From positions 43,131 through 107,130 of the forward strand of contig JAHQWK010000024.1 of the NCBI GenBank assembly GCA_029856145.1: a stretch of 64,000 nt of DNA. The letters are read 5' to 3'. The stretch is from Promethearchaeia archaeon. GTDB lineage: Archaea; Asgardarchaeota; Lokiarchaeia; Sigyniarchaeales; SOKP01. A model generated the notes under the pieces. The model was given only the letters and a program-made list of their open reading frames with translations, had not been told where the DNA came from and did not search any database. Each line of letters begins with the position of its first letter. Within the stretch, counting starts at the first letter, position 1. Below, one piece after another: positions 27,238-36,371 of the stretch. The translations under genes were made by a program, and so were the position numbers.

Positions 27238-27963
27238 TTAATTCAATAAGAATTTTTTGAAATGCTCAATTTCTAAAATGTTCTTTATCTCTGGAAGTAG
27301 ATAGGTGGGATTAGATTTTTCTAATCCCTCTTTTGTACCATGACCAGAAAGTAAAGCAATACTTTTGATATCTGCATTCTTAGCACATTCAATATCTGTG
27401 GGAAGATCACCGATATAATATGAATTGTTTTTATCTATTGAATAATTGATATTTTTCTTCATTTTCATTAATGCGGTAATAATTGGGTATGGATTAGGTT
27501 TTCTAAAGGGAGAATCGTCTCGGGAGATAAAGACAGAAAAATATTTATCTAAATTAAATTTCTTTCGAAAATAATCTAATCTTTTTTTACTCGTATTAGA
27601 GACAATTCCTAATTGAAATCCATTCTTTTTGAATTGGTTTAAAATTTGTTCTAGATTTGGTTTTAAAGTTTCAAATTTTTCAAGCTTCGGATACATACGT
27701 CTAAATTTAAGAAAGAATAGATTTCTTTTCCATATACTTGGAATAAATGGTTTGTATACTTTAGTAATTCGTTTTAAAGCCACCACTCTATTTTTTGAGT
27801 CAGATTCCTCAAAAAGTCTCGCAAAATCTATTAATCTCATATTTTCTATGTTTTTCCATCGATAAAACTCATTTTTAATTAACTTAGATGCCGTATATTC
27901 GAGAGATTTTTGAGTAATAATTACACCATCAAAATCAAATAGCAAAATTGGTGGATGAGACAT
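27238..27963 (-). CDS. HAD-superfamily phosphatase (Gph-like)
   Basis: The 241-residue protein has all HAD motifs: motif I DFDGV (FDFDGVII, nucleophile and acid Asp), motif II VSNTS, motif III Lys in FRKPNPYP and motif IV GDLPTDIECA. The helical cap lies between motifs I and II, as in phosphoglycolate-phosphatase-type enzymes. It hydrolyses a small phosphomonoester in the cytoplasm; substrate unknown. It is the first gene of a two-gene operon with the 910-residue protein. Confidence 0.9.
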   Translation of the reverse strand: MSHPPILLFDFDGVIITQKSLEYTASKLIKNEFYRWKNIENMRLIDFARLFEESDSKNRVVALKRITKVYKPFIPSIWKRNLFFLKFRRMYPKLEKFETLKPNLEQILNQFKKNGFQLGIVSNTSKKRLDYFRKKFNLDKYFSVFISRDDSPFRKPNPYPIITALMKMKKNINYSIDKNNSYYIGDLPTDIECAKNADIKSIALLSGHGTKEGLEKSNPTYLLPEIKNILEIEHFKKFLLN

Positions 27964-28066
27964 AAGTGTATTTTAAAGTGCTATTTAACACTTAAATTTA
28001 TCTATATTTGCTTTGGCATTAAAAGAATAAAAAATTAAAAAAAAGATTATAGGATTATTTTAAATT

Positions 28067-28735
28067 TTATTGATCTATTTCATCTGGTTCAACTGACACG
28101 TGAGAAAGCAACCAATCAAGTTGCTCTTCCTTTTTGTTAATATTGAGCACTGTGGGTAATATCATTACTTCATCTGCCTTTCCTGGCATTATCGTGAAGC
28201 GCCCGGCTCTGAGCATGAAAAACTCAAAGACATCTGGAATTTCCTTCTTAAATCGCAAGCTTTTTACTGGAAATCGCTCAGCTGAACTAAAGATCCCTTT
28301 TTTATGGATAATTTCGTTTCTTTCAATTTTATAATATTCAAATCTCGTGCTAATGACAATAATCCCTAATATAAAAGCTAATATTAACGTCATTAACATA
28401 TAGAATTCATAAGGTAATGCTATATCAATTTGTATTCCTGTAAATTCAAATGCATAAGTTGCCCCTAAGAAAACTACAACTAAAATAACGATTACAATAG
28501 CTAATATTAAAACGAAGAATTTAGTTGAAGAGAAATCGAAAGCAGTTACAAAAATATTTACAAAAAACACTATAAACCAAATATAACCCAAAACCATATT
28601 TGGAGTACCCATAATTGATTGGATCAGCCAGAGAATCAAGGAAATGACAAGCAAGGGATAGAAGAAGATAACTTTGGGATAAGTACGGAGAAAGATTTCA
28701 CTTGGGTGCTTAGGTTGTTTTTTTTGTTCAGACAT
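28067..28735 (-). CDS. Membrane protein with PH-like (bPH2/DUF304-type) C-terminus
   Basis: The 222-residue product has four hydrophobic segments (about 23-42, 45-66, 72-97 and 106-125). The first pair is probably a hairpin. The cytoplasmic part from about 130 starts with TRFEYYKIERNEIIHKKG and contains strands VKSLRFKKEIPDV and RAGRFTIMPG, the layout of bacterial PH-like domains. These bind membrane or protein partners; function is unknown. Acidic tail SVEPDEIDQ. No operon partner. Confidence 0.65.
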   Translation of the reverse strand: MSEQKKQPKHPSEIFLRTYPKVIFFYPLLVISLILWLIQSIMGTPNMVLGYIWFIVFFVNIFVTAFDFSSTKFFVLILAIVIVILVVVFLGATYAFEFTGIQIDIALPYEFYMLMTLILAFILGIIVISTRFEYYKIERNEIIHKKGIFSSAERFPVKSLRFKKEIPDVFEFFMLRAGRFTIMPGKADEVMILPTVLNINKKEEQLDWLLSHVSVEPDEIDQ

Positions 28736-28886
28736 AATATATTTTCACTATTTTTTTTTAAAATTTAAAGAGGATTATAAAAATAATAGATAGATGTGTT
28801 ATTTAAATATTAGTATCTTTTAGATTTAATTTAAAAGGAGAATTTAAGGCGTTATAGACATGCTCGTGAGACTTTTGTAATTAACA

Positions 28887-29651
28887 CTAATAACGAAGTG
28901 TTTGGATGGTTTTAAAAGCACTATCAATATGCTGATTTGCATTTTCTAATACAATCCCCATATGACCTGGGAGCAAAATTGATACATCAAGTTCTGTAGC
29001 ATGCTTAATTGATTTTTTCAAGGCATCTAATGATCCTCCTGGAAAATCATAACGACCAAAACTCCCTATTTTTAGAAATTTATCCATTTGAAAAACTAAA
29101 TCTCCTGGAATTAATATTTTTTTTGTATTTTCATAATAACATATTGATCCTAAAGAATGTCCTGGCGTATAATGGATTTGGAATTTAAATTCAGAAGATA
29201 TTTCAATCTCTTTTATATTTTCTAAATTTGTGACTTTCAATGGAATGATTTCCACGCCAAACATGCTGGGTTTAATTCCTAAATTACCAGGAAATATTCG
29301 AGATACATCTCCTTCTCTTAAAATTTTAGCGGTTTCACCATAAGCATAAATTTGAGGAGGGGAATCTACCATCAATTTCATTAATGGATAAAGCCCTAGT
29401 GTATGATCTACATGCTCGTGAGTCAAAAACACTTTAGTAATATTAGAAGGATCAAGATTATATTTTGCCATACCCTTAAATAAACCTTTGAGAGAAATGC
29501 CATTACCTGTATCAAATAAAGCTAATTCTTTAGTATCTAAATCTTCTATGATATATTGATTGCAATCTAACATTTGATCTTCTGAAAAATGGTAAAGATT
29601 TTTTATAACTTCTTTACCCTTTTTTTCAGATTCTCCATTAGAAAAAAACAT
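28887..29651 (-). CDS. Metallo-beta-lactamase-fold hydrolase
   Basis: The 254-residue protein has the complete metal-binding set: T-H-x-H-x-D-H in FLTHEHVDHTLG, a later His in YTPGHSLGSI, Asp in LIPGDLVF and a final His in LLPGHMG. This is a two-metal MBL-fold hydrolase of the glyoxalase II-like group, which cleaves thioesters, lactones or phosphoesters. No extra domain. It is divergent from the ModE-like gene, with about 110 bases between the starts. Confidence 0.9.
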   Translation of the reverse strand: MFFSNGESEKKGKEVIKNLYHFSEDQMLDCNQYIIEDLDTKELALFDTGNGISLKGLFKGMAKYNLDPSNITKVFLTHEHVDHTLGLYPLMKLMVDSPPQIYAYGETAKILREGDVSRIFPGNLGIKPSMFGVEIIPLKVTNLENIKEIEISSEFKFQIHYTPGHSLGSICYYENTKKILIPGDLVFQMDKFLKIGSFGRYDFPGGSLDALKKSIKHATELDVSILLPGHMGIVLENANQHIDSAFKTIQTLRY

Positions 29652-29764
29652 GATGTATATGCCAGTTCCGTATTTTTAACAAGATAAAATGAGCTTAACT
29701 TTTATGTTTTTCTTTTCTAATATATAACAAATTATTAAATGAACAAAAAATAAATAATAATAGT

Positions 29765-30145
29765 ATGGAAAATCAACCCAATATTGAAGATTTAAAATCT
29801 AAAGTAGGTTTTGGTATAAAATTTTGGTTAGAATTTGATAATAAAAGTATATTGGGTTCTGGATGGGCTGAGTTGTTAGATAAAATTGAAAAAAATGAAG
29901 AAGGATCTTTAACTTTAGCCGCTAAAGAATGTGGATATTCTTATAAATATGCATGGAACATTTTAAAAAGAATAGAGAAAAGAACCGGCATGTCTGTTGT
30001 AGTAACTGGTAAAGGAGGTCGTGGTGGAGGTGGATGGGTAAAGTTAAATGATTGGGGACATTACCTCTTAAAAATCTATAAAGAGTATTTAAAAGAAATA
30101 ATAAAAATTGAAAAGAAATTAGGAGAATCAATAAGTAGTAGCTAA
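29765..30145 (+). CDS. ModE-like winged-helix DNA-binding protein
   Basis: The 126-residue protein has a ModE/LysR-type winged helix: LDKIEKNEEGSLTLAAKECG, then YSYKYAWNILKRIEKRTG and the glycine-rich wing GKGGRGGGGWVKL. In ModE this binds palindromic DNA; the molybdate-sensing MOP domains are absent here. Such stand-alone proteins are common in archaea and may act by different ligands. Next gene is a CBS-domain protein on the same strand 92 bases away. Confidence 0.85.
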   Translation: MENQPNIEDLKSKVGFGIKFWLEFDNKSILGSGWAELLDKIEKNEEGSLTLAAKECGYSYKYAWNILKRIEKRTGMSVVVTGKGGRGGGGWVKLNDWGHYLLKIYKEYLKEIIKIEKKLGESISSS

Positions 30146-30237
30146 TAAATATATTTTAATTTCAATATTGATTATCTTCCATAAGGAAATTTCTGACTTT
30201 GTTTCTTGAATAATTTATTTAAATTTAGGGTTTTAAT

Positions 30238-30663
30238 ATGGAAGACTGCTTCAATCAATTAAGTAAAATAAAAGTATCTGAAATAATGATAAAAGATCCG
30301 CTATATTCCTTTCCAAATGAAAAAATCAGTGCTACTGAGCTATTGATGATAAGAAAAAATATTGATGGACTTCCTATTGTAAAAGATCGTAAGGATAAGC
30401 AATTAATTGGGATAATTACACAAAGAGATATACGTCTTGCTAGATTTGCAATGAGTTTAGACTCACCAAATACAACTGTTAAGGATTTAATGACACCAGA
30501 ACCTTTTGTTGTAAAAGAGAATGACACACTAATATATGTTCTAGAGATAATGTTTAATAAAAAAGTACAAAGATTACCTGTTGTAGATGAAAATAATTAC
30601 ATTATTGGATTAGTTATGCAAAAAGAGATCCTCAAAACTCTTCTTAAATATATGAAAAAGTAA
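30238..30663 (+). CDS. Two-CBS-domain protein
   Basis: The 141-residue product consists only of a CBS pair: IMIKDPLYSFPNEKISA ... LIGIITQRDI and LMTPEPFVVKENDTLI ... IIGLVMQKEI. CBS pairs bind adenosine nucleotides such as AMP/ATP or S-adenosylmethionine and act as energy sensors. No effector domain is fused, so it probably regulates a separate protein. It lies between the ModE-like gene and the actin-related gene, all plus strand. Confidence 0.85.
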   Translation: MEDCFNQLSKIKVSEIMIKDPLYSFPNEKISATELLMIRKNIDGLPIVKDRKDKQLIGIITQRDIRLARFAMSLDSPNTTVKDLMTPEPFVVKENDTLIYVLEIMFNKKVQRLPVVDENNYIIGLVMQKEILKTLLKYMKK

Positions 30664-30762
30664 TTAAAAGAATTCTTATTTTTAAATTCTATAAAATAAT
30701 TATAAAAACTATTAATTTAGATTATTAATAAGAAAAATCAAAATAAAAAACATTGATAAAAA

Positions 30763-32283
30763 ATGGCACTGCCTTTACCTGGAACACCAATTATAATTGA
30801 TATCGGATCGGCATACGTAAAAATCGGATTTGCGGGAGAACCGGGGCCAAGATTTGTGTTCCCCTGCATTACTGGAACCGAGAAATATAAATCTGTCATG
30901 GTTGATGTAAGTGCTAGAAGCATATATGTTGGAAACGATGTATCCCGTATGCGTGGTGTCCTTAAAATCAAGCATCCCGTAAGTCGTGGCGAAATCATGG
31001 ACTGGGACAGTTACTATGAAATCCTGAATTACATTTTTTATTCACTACTTAGAATTGAAGATCTTACTCAATATCCTGTATTCTATTGTGAATCTACTTT
31101 CATGCATAGAGAAACTAAAGAGTATATTGCTCGACTTTTCTTTGAAACTCATCGGGTTAAAAGTTTGATAATGATGCCAACACCACTGTTATCTTTATTT
31201 AGTGTTGGCTTAACAACAGGCTTAGTAATCGAATCAGGAGATGGTTTGACTTGGATTGCCCCAATAATAAATGGAACAATAGTTCAACATGCGGTTCAGA
31301 AGCTTCCTCTTGCCGGAATTGATGTAAATCAAAACTTTAAAGGTCTTTTAATGAGGGAAGGTGTAAGTATCGCCTCTAGTGCAGCGGATGAAATCATACA
31401 AGAAATAAAAGAGAAAAATTGTTACTTTGTTTTAGACGCGAATAAGCCCTTAAAGGCAGGAGATATGTTTAGTGTTCCAATGCCAGATGGTTCGACTATT
31501 AATGTTCCAACTTATATTCTATATCAAGCTCCGGAAGTGTTATTCAATCCTGGAATGCTAGGATATAGTAATATTATGAATCTCCCTCAAGCAATAATTG
31601 CTAGTTTAAGAAATATTGATAGTCTTTATTGGTATGATCTTTTATCTCATATAGTTTTTTCAGGAGGGAATCTTTCATATTCCGGCTTTCAAGAACGTTT
31701 CGAGGCGGAGTTAGATTTGGTTATTCCTCAATTAGGTTCTATTCCAAAACCTGTTACACCCCTTTCTGCTGTTAAAAGCGAATTAATCAAGCTACAAGCA
31801 GTTGAAATTTCAAAAAAGAAAGAGGATACATGCCCTAACTGTGGGGCTTTTGTGGATCTTAGCGATGGAAAAAATTTATGTTCCTCGTGTGGTGGAGTAT
31901 TAATCTTACCAGAAATCAAGATTGGTGAAAAAGATGAAATTAAACAAAAAACCCAAGAGGGAAAATGCCCACATTGTGGGAAAGATGTTTCTGATTTAGA
32001 TTCACTCTTTTGTCCTTATTGTGGAAAGCCGATAGAAACTTTAGAAGCAGGTAATGTCTCGAAAGAATTAATAGAAAAAACACCTGCACAAGAATTCTCT
32101 GAATCTATTAAATCAGCAAGTAAAATACTCAAATTTTTTGTACCTAATAATCTTCAATATGCTATTTTTAATGGAGCTGCAATTCTCGGAAGCTTGGAAT
32201 CCTTTAGAAAATTATTTATTACATACGATCAGTTTCAAGTTAATAAGGAATTATTATATAGAGATATCAGTGAAATTCTTTAA
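30763..32283 (+). CDS. Actin-related protein with an inserted double zinc ribbon
   Basis: The 506-residue protein follows actin from end to end: DIGSAYVKIGFAGEPGPRF (D13 matches actin Asp11), VMVDVSARSIYVGNDV, VSRGEIMDWD, ESGDGLTW (phosphate loop 2), RNIDSLYWYDLLSHIVFSGG, and the C-terminal GAAILGSLESFRKLFI. Between SGGNLSYSGFQERF and that last block it carries about 130 extra residues with two zinc ribbons: C357/C360/C373/C376 and C402/C405/C417/C420. The actin Gln137 position is T140 and His161 is W164; Asp154 is E157. Loss of these suggests weak or no ATP hydrolysis, as in several Arps. It is not a plain lokiactin; role in filaments is unknown. Confidence 0.9.
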   Translation: MALPLPGTPIIIDIGSAYVKIGFAGEPGPRFVFPCITGTEKYKSVMVDVSARSIYVGNDVSRMRGVLKIKHPVSRGEIMDWDSYYEILNYIFYSLLRIEDLTQYPVFYCESTFMHRETKEYIARLFFETHRVKSLIMMPTPLLSLFSVGLTTGLVIESGDGLTWIAPIINGTIVQHAVQKLPLAGIDVNQNFKGLLMREGVSIASSAADEIIQEIKEKNCYFVLDANKPLKAGDMFSVPMPDGSTINVPTYILYQAPEVLFNPGMLGYSNIMNLPQAIIASLRNIDSLYWYDLLSHIVFSGGNLSYSGFQERFEAELDLVIPQLGSIPKPVTPLSAVKSELIKLQAVEISKKKEDTCPNCGAFVDLSDGKNLCSSCGGVLILPEIKIGEKDEIKQKTQEGKCPHCGKDVSDLDSLFCPYCGKPIETLEAGNVSKELIEKTPAQEFSESIKSASKILKFFVPNNLQYAIFNGAAILGSLESFRKLFITYDQFQVNKELLYRDISEIL

Positions 32284-32436
32284 GTAGTAAGGATATTTCT
32301 CTTTTAATTTATAATTCTTTTTAAATCATATGAAATTGAAATATCACTTTTAGTTCATTAATCATATAGTTAATTTTTAATTTCAAGATATATTTAACAA
32401 AGTAAATTTTAATTTATCAGAATTAGGTACTTTTAA

Positions 32437-33537
32437 TTGAAGCATAAATATCGGAATTTTATCATTATTATTTTTGTATTATTTTTAACATTAAATGCAA
32501 TTCCGAGTGTGTTAGGAAAAACACGGCAGTCATATTTAAAGGATTTTATATTAGATACTGAAATTGTAGGAAAAGGGTTTTCCAATGTTATTAGTGATGA
32601 AGACAATGTGAATTTTGAAGCAACAGCTTATGCTTTGAATCTTTTGAATGATTGGGGAAGAGATCCACAAGAGATTGAAGATCTTAAAAGTAAATTGGAA
32701 GATAATATTGTAGCAATGTTTGATAGTACTCATGTAAATATATATAACTTATACTATCTATTGAATTCACTGAACATATTAGAACATACTATTGATTCAA
32801 GTTTATCAAATAGAATTTATGAATATCTAAATGAGACTGAGCAGATAAATGGTGGATTTTCTTTTTCAAACACAACTCATTTGCCAAGCTTAACTTATAC
32901 ATTTTATGTTATTCAACTTTACTCATTGATAGGGCAACCGATTGCAAATATATCAATTCATAAAGATTGGGTTCTTTCTTGTAATAATACTGATGGCGGG
33001 TATGGAGGTAATCAAACATTATCATCTACATATATTGATACATGTTTTGCAGCATTTATCCTGGATGATGAAAGATTTGGAGATATTAATGATTTAGTCG
33101 ATATTAACAACACATTAACTTACCTCAAATCTTTTTATGTTAATAATTCTGCAGATCTTAACAACTATGGAGGATATCTTCCTGATGAATTAGCTGGATA
33201 TGCTTTATTAAGTAGTACATATTATTGTGTAAAAGCAATTTCTTTAATCAGTGGTAGTGAATTCAATAATCAAGAAACAAGCTCATGGGTACTAGCACGC
33301 CAAAACTTCGAGGATGGTGGATTTGTAGAGAATGCTGAAGGAATCCAACAAAAAATCTCTTCAGTCATATCTTGCTATTATGCATACAAAACTTTGGAAA
33401 TATTAGGCTCTTTATCTAGTTTATCTCTTGATGTTTGGATGGTTGAGTTTAATTATCTGATTTTAGGTATTGTATTAGGTTCGATTGGATTAATTATCGC
33501 TATAGTTGTTTTTCTTTGGAGAAGGAGAAGAATATAA
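32437..33537 (+). CDS. Secreted, membrane-anchored alpha/alpha-toroid protein
   Basis: Starts at TTG. The 366-residue product has a signal peptide (basic KHKYRN, then a hydrophobic stretch to about residue 27), an extracellular domain and one C-terminal membrane helix (about 337-360) with a basic RRRRI stop. The domain has prenyltransferase/squalene-cyclase-like repeats, with motifs GGFSFSNTTHLPSLTYTFYV, DGGYGG and EDGGF. This builds an alpha/alpha barrel; no catalytic Asp/Cys set is clear. It might bind or modify surface glycans or proteins. A related cytoplasmic protein occurs at 53.3 kb. Confidence 0.75.
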   Translation: MKHKYRNFIIIIFVLFLTLNAIPSVLGKTRQSYLKDFILDTEIVGKGFSNVISDEDNVNFEATAYALNLLNDWGRDPQEIEDLKSKLEDNIVAMFDSTHVNIYNLYYLLNSLNILEHTIDSSLSNRIYEYLNETEQINGGFSFSNTTHLPSLTYTFYVIQLYSLIGQPIANISIHKDWVLSCNNTDGGYGGNQTLSSTYIDTCFAAFILDDERFGDINDLVDINNTLTYLKSFYVNNSADLNNYGGYLPDELAGYALLSSTYYCVKAISLISGSEFNNQETSSWVLARQNFEDGGFVENAEGIQQKISSVISCYYAYKTLEILGSLSSLSLDVWMVEFNYLILGIVLGSIGLIIAIVVFLWRRRRI

Positions 33538-33625
33538 GGATTTAATTATTGTAAAAAAAACACAATATTTCGATATTAATATTATTACTTTTTTTAATTT
33601 CAAATTTTATTATAATCAAGATATC

Positions 33626-34489
33626 ATGAGTAATAAAATATTAGATGGAAAAAAATTAGCAGAAAAATTAAATTCAGAATTGAAAAAGCAAGTTAAAATA
33701 GCAGCAGAGAAAACGGGAATTAGACCAAAATTGGCTACGATACTTGTAGGGAAGGATCCCGCTTCTAAAGTCTATGTGAATATTAAACATAGAACTTGCC
33801 AAAGTGTAGGTATCGATTCCATTATTATAGAGTTAGAGGAGAATATTTCAAAGGAGGAACTTTTAGAGAAAATTGATAAAATTAATAAAGATGCTAGTAT
33901 TCATGGAATTTTAGTGCAAATACCCCTTCCAGAACATTTAAGAGATTATACACCTGAGTTTTTAGAGAAAATCTCACCATTAAAAGATGCAGATGGTTTA
34001 AATTCTGTTACAAGAGGAAAACTTTTTGATTATAATGAAGATCAAGGGCCTTGTACTCCAAAAGGCATTATTTCACTATTAGAACATAATAATATAGATT
34101 TAAAAGGGAAAGATGTAGTAATTATTAATCGTTCAAATTTGGTTGGCAAACCTTTGATTTTTATGTTGTTAAAAAGAAATGCCACTGTTACTATATGTCA
34201 TACTTCAACAAAGGATATTGATAGTTATCTCCAAAAAGCAGATATAGTTATAGTTGCAGTCAGAAAACCAAAATTCATAACTAAAGAAAGAATTAAAGAG
34301 GGAGCAATTCTTATTGATGTGGGTATAAATAGAATTGAAGGTAAATTATGTGGTGATGTTGATTTCGAAGGAGTCTTAGATAAGTGTGGAAAAATAACAC
34401 CCGTTCCTGGAGGAATAGGCCCAATGACGGTAGCAATGCTTTGTGAGAATACGTTTTTCCTCTATAAAAAACAGATGGAACTTCCTTAA
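33626..34489 (+). CDS. folD: Methylenetetrahydrofolate dehydrogenase/cyclohydrolase
   Basis: The ATG at 33626 (MSNKILDGKKLAEKLN) gives the usual FolD length of 287 residues; earlier starts overlap the preceding gene. Conserved blocks are VYVNIKHRTCQSVG with the catalytic Tyr and Lys, VQIPLPEHL, DADGLN, GPCTPKGII, the NADP-binding INRSNLVGKPL and TPVPGGIGPMTVAML. It interconverts methylene-, methenyl- and 10-formyl-tetrahydrofolate in the cytoplasm, feeding formyl groups to PurH. It lies 88 bases downstream of the toroid gene. Confidence 0.95.
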   Translation: MSNKILDGKKLAEKLNSELKKQVKIAAEKTGIRPKLATILVGKDPASKVYVNIKHRTCQSVGIDSIIIELEENISKEELLEKIDKINKDASIHGILVQIPLPEHLRDYTPEFLEKISPLKDADGLNSVTRGKLFDYNEDQGPCTPKGIISLLEHNNIDLKGKDVVIINRSNLVGKPLIFMLLKRNATVTICHTSTKDIDSYLQKADIVIVAVRKPKFITKERIKEGAILIDVGINRIEGKLCGDVDFEGVLDKCGKITPVPGGIGPMTVAMLCENTFFLYKKQMELP

Positions 34490-34699
34490 TATTTCTAAAA
34501 ATTAATCTTTTAAATTAGAATTCAACTTATAATTTAGGAATTGATAATCCAAAAAAAAAATTTCAATGATATGCTTTATCCTTTTAAAAAACAATTAAAA
34601 TTATATTAAATAAAGTTTTAAAAAAAAAATAGAAATAAAAAATTTAATTATTTTATAAAAAATAACAATTTAGATAGTATATAGATATCCTTTTTTAAA

Positions 34700-35155
34700 A
34701 TGGCGATTCTTGAAGTAGGAATAAACATAGGTATGCGAAACTTAGTTGAGATTAAATATTATTCTTCCTCAGATGATGTCTTAGATCCAAACTTACGTGC
34801 GGGTTTTTTAACGGCACTTGAAAGTTTTACCAGCGAGGTATTCGGCGATAATATAAATGTAATCTCTCTTGCTTCCTTTAAGTTAGTATGCTTCTGTGAG
34901 ATGATTACATTACCAAGTGATGATGAAACTAATAAACAGCCTTTATTATCATATGCTATAATAGAAAAAGCAACAGATGTTACAGTCGTCAAACGCCAGT
35001 TAAATCAAATCATTACTTATTTCTTGAACCGCTATCCCCTTAACGATATATTTTCAAAAAAACCTAAATACTTCAAACAATTTGAAATTCGAATTAATGA
35101 AGTGTTAGGGGATTTAAAATTGAAAACAGAGGATAGATTTCGTTCTTTATTTTAA
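34700..35155 (+). CDS. Longin/roadblock-like protein preceding a GTPase gene
   Basis: The 151-residue protein has the layout of an Asgard longin/roadblock-type profilin fold: RAGFLTALESFTSEVFGD helix, then strands SFKLVCFCEM and LLSYAIIEK, and a long C-terminal helix. The first 30 residues are a strand pair (GMRNLVEIKYY). Such small proteins often bind or activate small GTPases. It is followed 22 bases later by the DRG-like GTPase gene on the same strand, so the two are likely partners. The same FLTA motif occurs in the 434-residue protein at 15.1 kb. Confidence 0.65.
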   Translation: MAILEVGINIGMRNLVEIKYYSSSDDVLDPNLRAGFLTALESFTSEVFGDNINVISLASFKLVCFCEMITLPSDDETNKQPLLSYAIIEKATDVTVVKRQLNQIITYFLNRYPLNDIFSKKPKYFKQFEIRINEVLGDLKLKTEDRFRSLF

Positions 35156-35177
35156 ATTAATACTTAAGTGTTTTGTT

Positions 35178-36371
35178 TTGAGCTCAAATTTACCGACTGC
35201 TGCAAAAGCAAAATATCAAGAATATCTTGATGCGGGTTCTACAGAAGAAAAGATAAAAAAGTTAGAAGAATTTTTATCTTTGGTTCCTAAACATAAAGCT
35301 ACAGAAAAAATTGTTGCCCTTAATAAATCTCGTTTAGCAAAGATGAAACGTGAAGTAGAGGAGCGGAGACAAAAGCAGAAAATCACCCAAAAGATTGTCA
35401 GCCCTTTTTCAATAAAAAAGGAAGGACTCCAAATAATATTAATTAGCAATTATTATACACCTGGAGTGGGAAAAACAACTCTTTTAAATTATTTAACAGG
35501 AGCAGCAAATGAAAAAATTGGTAGATTCACCCCCATTCCAGAAATTGGAATATATAAGTATCAAAATATTAGATTTCAAATTGTGGATATGCCCTCCATT
35601 ATGGAAGGTGCTTCTGATGGAGTTGGTAATGGAAAAGAAATTCTTTCGCAACTCAGAGCAGCAGATCTATTATGTTTTTGTATCGACTTATCTCGAAATA
35701 TTAAAGATCAGATGGATTTATTGTTAAAAGAATTAACTAGAGCCGACATTCGAATAAACCTACCCCCTCCACCTCTCACTATTGAGAAAACTGGGGCGAA
35801 TAAAATTCAAGTCCTATATATGACTAAAGAAGCAAAAGGAATTGAGGAATTGGAAAAATTAACAGAAGAAATAAAAGAAATTGTGAATGAAAATGGAATA
35901 CGTAATGGAATTGTAAAAATTTACGGGAAAATAACAATTGATAATATTATTGACGTTCTTACTCCCTCTGTTGTATATAAAAAAGTAATAATATTGGGGA
36001 CTAAAGGGGATCTTCCTCATACTCAAGAAACTTTTGAAATGTTAAAAACGAGATATTCTGATAGATTTCCGATAATACTAGGAACAAGTTTCCAGAAAGA
36101 GAATTTTCCAAAAGATTTTGGTGAAATAATCTTAAAATTTCTAAAGAAAATTAGGATATTTACTATGAGTCGTGGAATAGTAGCCGATCAACCTCTCCTT
36201 ATGGAAGAAGGAGTAACTGTAAAGGGGGTCGCTGAGAAGATTCATAGAAGCTTTTATGAGAGCTTTGACCATGCTATTGTTATGCGTGAAGGAGTGCGCC
36301 AGAAGCGGAAAAAAGTTGGTCTAGATTATATTTTAAAGGATTATGATATAGTAGAAATACATATAACTTAA
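35178..36371 (+). CDS. Divergent DRG/OBG-type GTPase with TGS domain
   Basis: Starts at TTG. The 397-residue protein has an N-terminal helical hairpin, a GTPase domain (about 83-310) and a C-terminal TGS-like domain (about 330-397; MRLGVRQKRKKVGLDYIL-like end with EGVRQKRKKVGLDYILKDYD). This is the DRG/Rbg layout, which acts with ribosomes. The GTPase motifs are degenerate: the P-loop TPGVGKTT lacks the first Gly, DMPS (137-140) replaces DxPG, and TKGD (275-278) replaces NKxD. It could hydrolyse GTP slowly or only bind it. The preceding longin-like gene may be its partner. The stop overlaps the helicase gene end by four bases (convergent). Confidence 0.8.
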   Translation: MSSNLPTAAKAKYQEYLDAGSTEEKIKKLEEFLSLVPKHKATEKIVALNKSRLAKMKREVEERRQKQKITQKIVSPFSIKKEGLQIILISNYYTPGVGKTTLLNYLTGAANEKIGRFTPIPEIGIYKYQNIRFQIVDMPSIMEGASDGVGNGKEILSQLRAADLLCFCIDLSRNIKDQMDLLLKELTRADIRINLPPPPLTIEKTGANKIQVLYMTKEAKGIEELEKLTEEIKEIVNENGIRNGIVKIYGKITIDNIIDVLTPSVVYKKVIILGTKGDLPHTQETFEMLKTRYSDRFPIILGTSFQKENFPKDFGEIILKFLKKIRIFTMSRGIVADQPLLMEEGVTVKGVAEKIHRSFYESFDHAIVMREGVRQKRKKVGLDYILKDYDIVEIHIT

